Assembly (NCBI GenBank): GCA_023402355.1
Contig: JAEXCG010000147.1
Location: 1 to 16,142, forward strand
DNA length: 16,142 nt
Source: Bacillota bacterium
GTDB lineage: Bacteria; Bacillota; Clostridia; Christensenellales; Aristaeellaceae
Reading direction: 5' to 3'
The position numbers and the translations under genes were made by a program. Of the stretch, positions 1 through 9,288 are shown one piece after another. The first letter of the stretch is position 1; each line of letters begins with the position of its first letter. The notes under the pieces are model-generated. The model was not told the DNA's origin. It searched no databases and saw nothing but the letters and a program-made list of their open reading frames with translations.

Positions 1-1
1 C

Positions 2-799
2 GTGCGGCCTCTTCTGCTGGCGCGGGAGGTCGAAAACAACCTGCCGATCGGCATTCTGGAATGCGGGCTTTCCGCGGAAGAAACCGACTGGTTCATGGCG
101 GCCCTGACGGAAGACACCGGGCGGGACGCGCTGGTCGCGCTGCGAACCCCGCCGCATAACCTGATCCTCGCGTCCTCCGGCGAAGAGGCCTCCGCCATGG
201 CCGTGGAGGAGCTCGTCCGGGCGCTTTCTAAGGACGCGCCGCTGCCGGGGGTCATCGGGGAAAAGGAGCTCGCCCTGCTGTTCGCGCGCCGTTACGCCGC
301 CGCCGCGGGCGTCGCGATGGAGGTGCAGATGGAGGAACGGGTCTACCGGCTGGATGCGGTATCGGACGTGCCGCGCGTCGGCGCGCTTCGGCCTGCGGAG
401 GAGCGGGATTTGTTCTTTCTGCCCTACTGGCAGAGCGCGTTCGAGGGCGATTGCTTCGGGACGCCCGGCCCTCTGGACATGGAGGGGCAGCGCGCCGCGA
501 TTGCGCGCGGCGACCTCTTTCTGCTGGAGGCGGAGGGGAGGCCGGTCAGCCTCGTGGGCACGACGCGCCAGATGCCGCACGGGCGCAGCGTTGGGCCCGT
601 GTACACCCCGCCCTACTTTCGGGGGCGGGGCTACGCCTCCTCTGCCGTCGCGCAGCTCAGCGAGGAGATTTTGCGCCGGGGGAACGACTTCTGCGCGCTG
701 TTCGCGGACCTGGCGAACCCCACCTCCAACAGCATCTACCAGAAGATCGGCTACCGCCCGCTGTGCGATTACGCGATGATAGCGTTCAGAGCGAAATAA
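2..799 (+). CDS. GNAT-family N-acetyltransferase (5' end cut by window edge)
   Basis: Predicted acetyl-CoA-dependent N-acetyltransferase with unknown substrate. The last ~140 residues form the GNAT fold: a strand ending VGPVYTPPYF runs into the acetyl-CoA-binding loop RGRGYASSAV (motif A), followed by a helix and a C-terminal NPTSNSIYQKIGY segment, which is the usual 'N..S..lY.k.GF' end of GNAT proteins. The first ~130 residues are an extra N-terminal domain found in many two-domain Bacillota acetyltransferases. The frame is open to the left edge. A GTG exists at base 2, but no ribosome binding site can be seen there, so the true start probably lies outside the window. It ends with TAA ten bases before a bidirectional terminator and is convergent with the minus-strand unit that follows. 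The family call is secure; the substrate is not. Confidence 0.85.
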   Translation: MRPLLLAREVENNLPIGILECGLSAEETDWFMAALTEDTGRDALVALRTPPHNLILASSGEEASAMAVEELVRALSKDAPLPGVIGEKELALLFARRYAAAAGVAMEVQMEERVYRLDAVSDVPRVGALRPAEERDLFFLPYWQSAFEGDCFGTPGPLDMEGQRAAIARGDLFLLEAEGRPVSLVGTTRQMPHGRSVGPVYTPPYFRGRGYASSAVAQLSEEILRRGNDFCALFADLANPTSNSIYQKIGYRPLCDYAMIAFRAK

Positions 800-808
800 G
801 GGCAAAAC

Positions 809-838
809 AAAAGCCGCGACCGCAGGGCCGCGACTTTT
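809..838. terminator. Bidirectional Rho-independent terminator
   Basis: This is a hairpin between two convergent genes. Arms 809-821 and 826-838 enclose the loop GCAG. On the minus strand the stem is fully paired if two G-U wobbles are allowed, and the transcript continues CTTTTGTTTT. On the plus strand the same two positions become A-C mismatches, but the hairpin is still followed by CTTTTTGTTTT. It therefore probably serves mainly the minus-strand unit ending at 859 and secondarily the acetyltransferase. Confidence 0.85.
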
Positions 839-858
839 TGTTTTATACGCAGGGCAGT

Positions 859-1194
859 TTAAAACACCGGCAGCCCGCGCAGCAGCAGCTCCACCGCCGC
901 GATGCACAGAGCCCACAGGGGATTGGACACGTAGAAGCCCGGGACGAAGCGGCTGAGGATCAGCACGATCAGCACGTCCGCCAGATAGCCGAGCGCCAGG
1001 GCCGTGTACTTGCCGGGCAGGCGGTGGAGCTGCAGGAGCGCCGGGCGCAGCACCTGCGCAATCGCGCCCGCGAGCGCGCCGGTGAAGAGCAGCGTCGCAA
1101 AGCCGTCGTGCGCGATGCCCGGCAGCAGGTAGCCGCACAGGATGTAGGCCGCGATGCAGCCGATCATGCGGTAGGGCAGTTTTTTGAGCATCAT
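859..1194 (-). CDS. Small four-helix membrane protein, phage-holin-4 (YvlD-like) family
   Basis: A 111-residue, very hydrophobic protein with about four membrane segments (roughly residues 9-27, 31-50, 64-83 and 90-108) and short polar turns. This matches the '4-TMS phage holin superfamily IV' (YvlD-like) proteins, which are chromosomal membrane proteins of uncertain function despite the name. The start is the first of two adjacent ATG codons. That ATG overlaps the TGA of the upstream pseudouridine synthase as ATGA, and the GAGGAGG encoded by the end of that gene supplies the ribosome binding site, so translation is probably coupled. It is the last gene before the terminator at 809-838. Family assignment rests on hydrophobic pattern and length; the motif PGFYVSNPLWAL is consistent. 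No other phage gene is nearby, so a lysis role is not supported. Confidence 0.7.
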   Translation of the reverse strand: MMLKKLPYRMIGCIAAYILCGYLLPGIAHDGFATLLFTGALAGAIAQVLRPALLQLHRLPGKYTALALGYLADVLIVLILSRFVPGFYVSNPLWALCIAAVELLLRGLPVF

Positions 1195-1907
1195 TCGTCC
1201 TCCTCTTCGAGCTCGGGAAACGCATCCGGCAGCGAAAAGCGCCGCCAGGGCTCCGACTGCGCGGGCGGCGGCGCGAAGAAGCGCAGGCGCTCGCCCTTCG
1301 TGGGGTGCGTGAGGTGCAGGAAAGCGCCCCAGAGCGCGATCTGCTCGCCGGGCCTGCCGCCGCCGTAGCGCGCGTCGCCCCAGAGCGGGAGCCCCGCGTG
1401 CTGCATCTGCACGCGAATCTGGTGCGAGCGGCCCGTGTAGAGCTTCACGCGCACGAGCGAGAGGCCGCCCTGCTCTTCGCAGGCGTAGTAGCGCAGCCGC
1501 GCGTCCTTCGCGCCCGCCGTGCCCGCCGCCACCGCGCGGACGGTGTTGCGCGCGCCGTCCTTGAGGAGCCAGTCGCAAAGCTCCGCCTGCCCCTGCGCAC
1601 GCCCCTGCGCGACGGCCAGATAGCCGCGCGAAAGCGTCTTCTTTCGCACCTGCTCGCTGAGGCGCGCGGCCGCCTTGGACGTGCGCGCGAGCACGACGAG
1701 CCCGCCGACGGGCCGGTCCAGCCGGTGTACGAGCCCCAGGTAGACCGCGCCGGGCTTTTGATAGGCCTGCTTCACGTAGTCCTTCAGGGTGGAGAGCAGG
1801 TCCGCGTCGCCGCTGTCGTCCGCCTGGGTCGGCATGTTCGGGGGCTTTACGGCGACGAGCAGGTGGTTGTCCTCGTAGACGACGCGGACGCCGCGAAAGT
1901 CAGTCAT
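1191..1907 (-). CDS. RluA-family RNA pseudouridine synthase
   Basis: Predicted to convert specific uridines in rRNA or tRNA to pseudouridine. The 238-residue protein has the RluA catalytic motif HRLDRPVGGLVVLART, with the conserved catalytic aspartate at about residue 64. It also has the N-terminal YEDNHLLVAVKPPNMPTQ segment and the later SLVRVKLYTGRSHQIRVQMQ segment typical of the family. It has no N-terminal S4 RNA-binding domain, which makes it a short single-domain RluA type. The canonical T-S-G after HRLDxx is V-G-G here, a variation seen in shorter paralogues. The start ATG overlaps the end of the methyltransferase gene by 8 bases, and the stop overlaps the start of the small membrane protein. 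The exact target site cannot be told. Confidence 0.88.
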   Translation of the reverse strand: MTDFRGVRVVYEDNHLLVAVKPPNMPTQADDSGDADLLSTLKDYVKQAYQKPGAVYLGLVHRLDRPVGGLVVLARTSKAAARLSEQVRKKTLSRGYLAVAQGRAQGQAELCDWLLKDGARNTVRAVAAGTAGAKDARLRYYACEEQGGLSLVRVKLYTGRSHQIRVQMQHAGLPLWGDARYGGGRPGEQIALWGAFLHLTHPTKGERLRFFAPPPAQSEPWRRFSLPDAFPELEEEDE

Positions 1908-2772
1908 GGCGCTGCCACCTGCCGGAGGCGCCGCAGGGCAGCACGCCGCCCGCCGTCACGGGCAGGCCGACCTCGTCCGCCGCGCTCACGCCGTCGTGCC
2001 GCTTACCCACGGTCATGTCGATCATGTTCTTGAGCACCGAGGCCTGCAGGCCCGTGGTGTAGCTGTTGATGAGGAAGAACAGCGGGTCGTCCGTGAGCGC
2101 CCCAGCGCAGGCCTCCACCAGGCCGTACAGCTCGTCTTCCAGCTTCCAGACCTCGCCGCCGGGCCCGCGCCCGTAGCTGGGCGGGTCCATGAGGATGCCG
2201 TCGTACAGGCTGCCGCGCCGCTTTTCGCGCTGCACGAACTTGAGCGCGTCGTCGATGATCCAGCGCGTGCGGTCCTCCGGGATGTCGCACAGGGCGCGGT
2301 TCTCGCGCGCCCACTGCATCATGCCCTTGGCCGCGTCCACGTGGCAAACCTGCGCGCCCGCGCCTGCGCAGGCCATCGTCGCCCCGCCGGTGTACGCGAA
2401 GAGGTTGAGCACGCGGGGCGCGCGGCCCTCGCGGACGGCCCTTGAGACGATGCCGCGCATCCAGTCCCAGTTGACCGCCTGCTCCGGGAAGAGGCCCGTG
2501 TGCTTGAAGCCCGTGGGCCGCACGTAGAAGGACAGGTCGCCGTAGCGCACGGTCCAGCGCTCGGGCAGGCGGCGGAAGAACTCCCACTCGCCGCCCCCGC
2601 GCTCGCTGCGGTGATACCAGGCGTCGGCCTTTTCCCACAGCGCCGGGTCCTGCTGAGGCCAGATGGCCTGCGGGTCGGGGCGGCGCAGGATCACGTCCTG
2701 CCAGCGCTCCAGCTTCTCGCCTTTGCCGCAGTCGAGCACCTCGTAATCCTGCCAGTTCGATGCTAAGTACAT
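1900..2772 (-). CDS. Class I SAM-dependent (rRNA-type) methyltransferase
   Basis: A 290-residue protein of the RlmI/RlmK-like methyltransferase group (COG1092-like). The SAM-binding motif I is VLNLFAYTGGATMA (about 121-134). The acidic residue at the end of strand 2 is in CHVDAAKGM (D146), and IIDDALKF is at 172-179. The catalytic-loop motif DPPSYG is at 196-201, followed by NSYTTG at 236-241. RlmI-type enzymes also carry an N-terminal PUA domain that is absent here; instead there are ~85 residues including VRYGDLSFYVRPTGFKHTG. It likely methylates RNA, but the substrate is not predictable. The ATG is preceded by AAAGGAG eight bases upstream. A TATAAT box and 9-bp repeats lie just upstream. 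The gene overlaps the pseudouridine synthase, pairing two RNA-modification enzymes in one unit. Confidence 0.87.
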   Translation of the reverse strand: MYLASNWQDYEVLDCGKGEKLERWQDVILRRPDPQAIWPQQDPALWEKADAWYHRSERGGGEWEFFRRLPERWTVRYGDLSFYVRPTGFKHTGLFPEQAVNWDWMRGIVSRAVREGRAPRVLNLFAYTGGATMACAGAGAQVCHVDAAKGMMQWARENRALCDIPEDRTRWIIDDALKFVQREKRRGSLYDGILMDPPSYGRGPGGEVWKLEDELYGLVEACAGALTDDPLFFLINSYTTGLQASVLKNMIDMTVGKRHDGVSAADEVGLPVTAGGVLPCGASGRWQRHD

Positions 2773-2788
2773 GGATGGCTCCTTTCAT

Positions 2789-2887
2789 GTGAAGGCTGTG
2801 AAGGCTGTGAAGGCTGATCCAGTGGATGTGCATGGGCTGTAAAAAGCGTATTATAGAAGCGCCCTGCACAGCCTTCACAGGTTTCAC
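2789..2887. repeat. Tandem and inverted 9-bp repeats (GTGAAGGCT) around a promoter
   Basis: Three perfect tandem copies of GTGAAGGCT lie at 2789-2815. About 55 bases away are one perfect inverted copy, AGCCTTCAC (2870-2878), and one imperfect inverted copy, AGGTTTCAC (2879-2887). The block lies in the 134-bp gap between the GH4-like gene and the methyltransferase, with the -10 box of the methyltransferase promoter between the two sets. The arrangement could be an operator array, an RNA stem in the leader, or the remains of a small repeat element. Confidence 0.85.
2850..2878 (-). promoter_or_regulatory. Putative promoter for the methyltransferase-pseudouridine synthase unit
   Basis: On the minus strand there is a perfect TATAAT at 2855-2850. 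With a 17-base spacer, the -35 position (2878-2873) reads GTGAAG, only a 3/6 match to TTGACA, and it lies inside an inverted GTGAAGGCT repeat. Transcription would start about 70 bases before the ATG, and the leader would contain the three AGCCTTCAC copies. The -10 is convincing; the -35 is weak, suggesting activator dependence or low strength. Confidence 0.6.
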
Positions 2888-2906
2888 GGGGAGGGGAAGC
2901 GGCCTG

Positions 2907-4304
2907 TCAGAACCGCGTGAGCGTATCGCCGCTCTGATCGATCAGGTCGTCCACCGTGTCCAGCGCGTAGAGCAGGTCGATGCCGTCCGTGGCGGGGTCG
3001 GCCTCCAGCGCCTCGCGCAGCGCCACGCGGTCGCCGCAGGCCGCGGCCTGGGCGTAGAGCAGGTTGGATTCGGTCACCCGGTCCAGCAGCTCCTCCAGCG
3101 CCAGGGGGAAGGGCGGCATCGGCTGCGTGAAGACGCCGCTTTCGGAGACTGCGGCGGGCACCTGGATGAAGCGCCCGTCCGCCACGCAGGGAATCGAACC
3201 GTCGCAGGGACGGACCAGCCCCGGCACGTACAGCGCGCCCGTCCGGCCACAGAGCGCGTGGACGAGCCGCATCGGCCGCAGGGGGCCGCCCGTTTTAAGC
3301 ATGGCCGCAAAGGCGGACCGCCCTTCCTCTTTGAGCGGGCCGTGCACGGCGAGCGCCGCCAGATGGCGCAATCGCAGCTCCTGATCGGCCTCGCCGTAGG
3401 GCATGGGCAGCGCCGTGAGCCGCGGGCTTTCGGGCGTGTCCTGAAGGAGCTGCCACTCCCCGCCCGTGGCGGGCACGGCGTCGTACCAGTCCACGTACTG
3501 GGCGGAGATCAGGTCGGGGCGCTCCTCCCTTTCGGGGGCCTTGAGCAGGTCGTCAAAGGAGAGACGCGCGTCCTGTTCCTTCGCCTGCTGCCGCTCGGAC
3601 TCCTGCTGTCGCCTCTCCTTTTCGCGCGCGCGGAAGGCCGCGGCGTCAAGAAGCAGGCGCTGCTTCACGTCCTCCAGCCTCTGCGCGCCGTCCGTTTGCA
3701 CGGAAAGCGCCCAGGAGAAGCCCTCCGTGCCCGCCGCGATCACCTCCGGCGCGTCCTTTGCGCCAAGCAGCGCCTGAAAGCGCGCCGCCGCCTCGTAGGG
3801 CGCGGGGGAGAGCCCCAGCGCGCGGATGCCGCCGAAGCGCTGCGCGACCTCGCACAGCCGCGCGACGGGGCCGGAGGCGACGATCAGCACGGCCTCCGGA
3901 CACTCGCGCTGCATCTGCTCGCAAAGGTCCATGAGCCGTCCGCCCTCGCGCAGGGCGGTCATCGCCCCGGCGATGCCGCCCAGGGGGCGCGCCTGCTTGC
4001 CCAGGCCGATGGCGTCCAGCGCCTTCTGGTCGCGCAGGAACGCCTGCGGGTCGCGCGCGTCGCGGCACCAGAGCACGTAGTCCGCGCCGGATAAGGCCTT
4101 GCGCGGGTTGGCCGTATAGAAGAAGCGGGCCGGGATCGCGGCGGCCTTGGCCAGCGCCTGCGCGGCGCGCGCGGTCAGTTCCGCCACGTCGAGGCTGTCG
4201 TCCACGAGCCACAGGTCGCAGACGGTGTGGGTTTGGACGAACAGATCGTCCAAAAGGGCGGGGGCAAGTTCGTATGCCCCCGCGCCCAGGATGACGATTT
4301 TCAT
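2907..4304 (-). CDS. GH4-family-like protein with degraded active site
   Basis: A 465-residue protein built like glycoside hydrolase family 4 (NAD- and metal-dependent 6-phospho-glycosidases and alpha-galactosidases). An N-terminal Rossmann start, MKIVILGAGAYELAPALLDD, is followed by a GKQARPLGGIAGAMTALREG segment matching the GH4 'GQET.G.GG...alR' region. Near the end, DGSIPCVADGRFIQVPAAV matches the family's 'G.I.nLPdg.vVEvPa'. Residues that should form the active site differ: the usual TNP is ASGPVA (142-147), the metal-binding Cys position in 'GLC' is Ser166 (LGLSPAP), and the Asn-His motif is GTEGFSW (192-198). A charged, Gln/Glu/Arg-rich insert (about 224-263) interrupts the middle. The ATG lies six bases after the ileS stop with a weak AAAGG site, so it is probably co-transcribed with ileS. 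It may be a non-hydrolytic paralogue. Confidence 0.72.
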   Translation of the reverse strand: MKIVILGAGAYELAPALLDDLFVQTHTVCDLWLVDDSLDVAELTARAAQALAKAAAIPARFFYTANPRKALSGADYVLWCRDARDPQAFLRDQKALDAIGLGKQARPLGGIAGAMTALREGGRLMDLCEQMQRECPEAVLIVASGPVARLCEVAQRFGGIRALGLSPAPYEAAARFQALLGAKDAPEVIAAGTEGFSWALSVQTDGAQRLEDVKQRLLLDAAAFRAREKERRQQESERQQAKEQDARLSFDDLLKAPEREERPDLISAQYVDWYDAVPATGGEWQLLQDTPESPRLTALPMPYGEADQELRLRHLAALAVHGPLKEEGRSAFAAMLKTGGPLRPMRLVHALCGRTGALYVPGLVRPCDGSIPCVADGRFIQVPAAVSESGVFTQPMPPFPLALEELLDRVTESNLLYAQAAACGDRVALREALEADPATDGIDLLYALDTVDDLIDQSGDTLTRF

Positions 4305-4310
4305 CTTTGA

Positions 4311-7436
<3,126 letters not shown>

Positions 7437-7469
7437 GGGAATCCTCCTTGCGATGGTGGTTTGAGACAC

Positions 7470-7499
7470 AAAAAAACTCCGCCCCGAAATGGGACGAAG
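7470..7499 (-). terminator. Regulated T-box terminator
   Basis: A nine-pair stem, CTTCGTCCC with GGGGCGGAG (two G-U pairs), with a five-base loop and seven T residues. It overlaps the 3' half of the antiterminator and lies 34-63 bases before the ileS ATG. Confidence 0.93.
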
Positions 7500-7740
7500 G
7501 ACTTCGCGGTACCACCCAAATTGGCGCAATGCGCCCGCTCTGCGGACGGATGCGGCATCCGTCCGTCCCGCTGACGGGGGACAAGGCCGTTCCGCGCTCC
7601 GCCGCCGCCCCAAGGGCCGCGCGCTTCGCGTGGACCGCTCCCGAGTGATACAGACGCATGCCTGGCCTCCGGCCTTTCACCCCGGGCTTTCGCCCCGCCG
7701 GCTCGCTTTGCGCCGCACATGCGCACGTCTCGATCATCGC
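7470..7740 (-). promoter_or_regulatory. T-box riboswitch (tRNA-Ile-sensing leader of ileS)
   Basis: The leader transcript reads down the minus strand. The T-box core GGGTGGTACCGCG is at 7517-7505. The antiterminator can be drawn as GGG, bulge TGGTACC, helix GCGAA-GTCC-TTCGT, then CCC (7517 to 7491). The competing terminator uses CTTCGTCCC (7499-7491), loop ATTTC, GGGGCGGAG (7485-7477) and a run of seven T (7476-7470), so the two folds are mutually exclusive. Stem I occupies roughly 7734-7640. In its 3' internal loop the triplet ATC (7649-7647), followed by A and the closing CTCG, is the likely Ile specifier codon. Uncharged tRNA-Ile would stabilise the antiterminator and allow ileS transcription. 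Confidence 0.95.
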
Positions 7741-7761
7741 GTTTTTTGTTATTACCTTACT

Positions 7762-7789
7762 ATTATATTCACCGCGCGGAAAATGTAAA
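7762..7789 (-). promoter_or_regulatory. ileS promoter
   Basis: Minus-strand TTTACA (7789-7784), a 16-base spacer, then a perfect TATAAT (7767-7762). Transcription would begin near 7755, just before T-box stem I. It lies 32 bases beyond the stop of the HAD gene. No clear terminator was seen between them, so some read-through from the ABC/HAD operon into the T-box is possible. Confidence 0.85.
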
Positions 7790-7821
7790 GGGTTTTGCGA
7801 AAAATTTGCGGGGGAAAAGGG

Positions 7822-8559
7822 TCAGGCGAGCGCGCAAAGGCGCTGGGTGAGCTCGCGCCAGTGGCGGATGTGCAAATGCGGGCAGCGGGGCGGGCCCAGC
7901 GGGTCGCGGCGCACGTCGTAGTCCGGCTCGCCCGCCTCGCCCTCGTACCACACGGGGAAGAGCCCCGCCGCGTCCGCGCCCTCCACGTCGGCGCGGACGT
8001 TGTCGCCGCAAAACCAGACGCGCCCGGCGGGAAGCCCGGCCTTTTCCAGCGCCAGGCGGAAGATGCGCGGGTTCGGCTTTCTGACCATGTACTCGCTGGA
8101 GGCGACGACGAACTCAAACCGGCTGTCCGGCAGCAGGCGGGAGAGGCGCTCCCTCAGGGACTCGCCCGAAAAAGAGATGTTGCTCACGACGCCCGTGCGG
8201 ATGCCGAGCGCCTGAAGCGAGCGCAGCATCTCCGGCGCGCCGGGCATGACCGCCCCGGGCGACGCCGCGTCCCAGAAGACGCGCTCCGCCTGCGCCCAGG
8301 AGAGGGAGAGCTCGATGCCAAGCGACTCGTACAGCAGGCGCTGAAACGCGAAGTTGTGCAGCTCAAAGCCGAGCGCGCGAGCGGGGGCCGCCTCCCCAAA
8401 GAGCTGCGCGGAAAACGCGCAGACCTCCTCGGCGCTAAGGCCGCGCGGGTTGCGCGTCACGTAGGGAAACAGCGCCCGCTGGGCCCGCAGGGAGTCGCTG
8501 CCCGGCTCAAAGAGCAGGGTGTGCCCATAGTCGAAGAGGATCATCTCCGGCAGAAGCAT
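7822..8559 (-). CDS. HAD-superfamily hydrolase-like protein with DxG motif
   Basis: A 245-residue haloacid-dehalogenase-fold protein, predicted phosphatase-like and cytoplasmic. Motif I is FDYGHTLL: the nucleophile Asp10 is present, but the usual second Asp (DxD) is Gly12. Motif II is VVSNISF (Ser126), motif III is the Lys in RKPNPRIF (K161), and motif IV is CGDNVRADVEGA (D186, D191). A helical cap (about 20-100) lies between motifs I and II. Loss of the +2 Asp removes the general acid/base of typical phosphatases, so the reaction may be different or slow. The ATG is preceded by AAAGGAGG with nine-base spacing, 15 bases after the permease stop. It is the third gene of the ABC operon, though a functional link to the transporter is not shown by sequence. 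Confidence 0.85.
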   Translation of the reverse strand: MLLPEMILFDYGHTLLFEPGSDSLRAQRALFPYVTRNPRGLSAEEVCAFSAQLFGEAAPARALGFELHNFAFQRLLYESLGIELSLSWAQAERVFWDAASPGAVMPGAPEMLRSLQALGIRTGVVSNISFSGESLRERLSRLLPDSRFEFVVASSEYMVRKPNPRIFRLALEKAGLPAGRVWFCGDNVRADVEGADAAGLFPVWYEGEAGEPDYDVRRDPLGPPRCPHLHIRHWRELTQRLCALA

Positions 8560-8574
8560 TTCGTCATGCCTCCT

Positions 8575-9288
8575 TTACAGCAGGTCGCGCCGGCCAAAGC
8601 GCGCGAGCGACAGGGGGATGCACCCGAGGCTCGCCGCGATCCACAGCGCGGCGGGCAGGGCGCTTATCCGGGCGGAAAACGTGAACACGGGCGAGAGGTA
8701 CAGGAGCCAGGCGGGGCCGAACCCCGTGTAGCCGAGCATGGCCGCGCCGTGCAGCAGGAAAAAGCAGAGCAGCGTCAAAAGCAGCGCGTGATCCGCGCGC
8801 AGGCACTGGCCGGAGAAGGCGAAGCCCACCAGAAAGGCGCAGAGCAGCGCGGGGAAGCGCAGGGCGGCCTCCTGCGGCAGGGCGGCGGCGCGCAGCGCGC
8901 CGCCGGAGGCCGCCGCCCCCAGCGCGAGGACGGCGAGCGCGCACAGCGCGAAGAGCGCGAGCGCGGCAAGGCGCGCGGCGAGGCAGGAGAGCGCGAGCTG
9001 CTCGCGGCTGAGCGGCAGGGAGAAGCGATCCTCCAAAGAGCCGGGATCGTCCGAAAAGCTGAGGGCGTGCGCGCCGCTGGCGGCCGCGAAGAGGAAGCAG
9101 CAGAGGTACAGGATGTCCAGCAGCATGCCGGGCAGAGAGGGCAGGAGGAAGCGCAGCGAGCTGAACAGGCCGAAGAGGCTGTTCATGCGCGCGTACAGCA
9201 CGAGCAGCAGGGCGCACAGGCCCAGCAGGACGCCGTGCAGCGCCGCGCGGGGCGAAAGACGGCGGATTTCCAGCAAAAACAGGTTCAT
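8575..9288 (-). CDS. ABC-2-type transporter permease subunit
   Basis: A 237-residue integral membrane protein with about six hydrophobic segments (roughly residues 17-34, 55-76, 104-125, 143-162, 168-206 as one or two, and 210-228). Between segments 2 and 3 the cytoplasmic stretch DDPGSLEDRFSLPLSREQLAL resembles the 'lPlsR.ql...K' region of ABC-2/NatB-like export permeases. Its ATG overlaps the TGA of the ATPase gene as ATGA, with GGAGGG upstream, so the two subunits are translationally coupled and probably assemble together. The substrate is unknown; such pairs export drugs, peptides, lipids or ions. The protein is rich in Ala, Leu and Cys, including CC at 63-64. Confidence 0.82.
   Translation of the reverse strand: MNLFLLEIRRLSPRAALHGVLLGLCALLLVLYARMNSLFGLFSSLRFLLPSLPGMLLDILYLCCFLFAAASGAHALSFSDDPGSLEDRFSLPLSREQLALSCLAARLAALALFALCALAVLALGAAASGGALRAAALPQEAALRFPALLCAFLVGFAFSGQCLRADHALLLTLLCFFLLHGAAMLGYTGFGPAWLLYLSPVFTFSARISALPAALWIAASLGCIPLSLARFGRRDLL

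Noticed and set aside
859..1194. Holin-like protein as evidence of a prophage
   Set aside because: The YvlD/holin-4 family is a chromosomal family, and no integrase, capsid or lysin gene is nearby.
2003..2887. Overlapping minus-strand frame with HSLHSLHSLH
   Set aside because: The His-Ser-Leu repeat is just the 9-bp DNA repeat translated; the remainder is the out-of-frame shadow of the methyltransferase gene.
7437..7613. N-terminal extension of ileS by 59 codons
   Set aside because: It would translate the T-box core and terminator, and IleRS homology begins at MYQKVPTDMRF, which has a perfect ribosome binding site.
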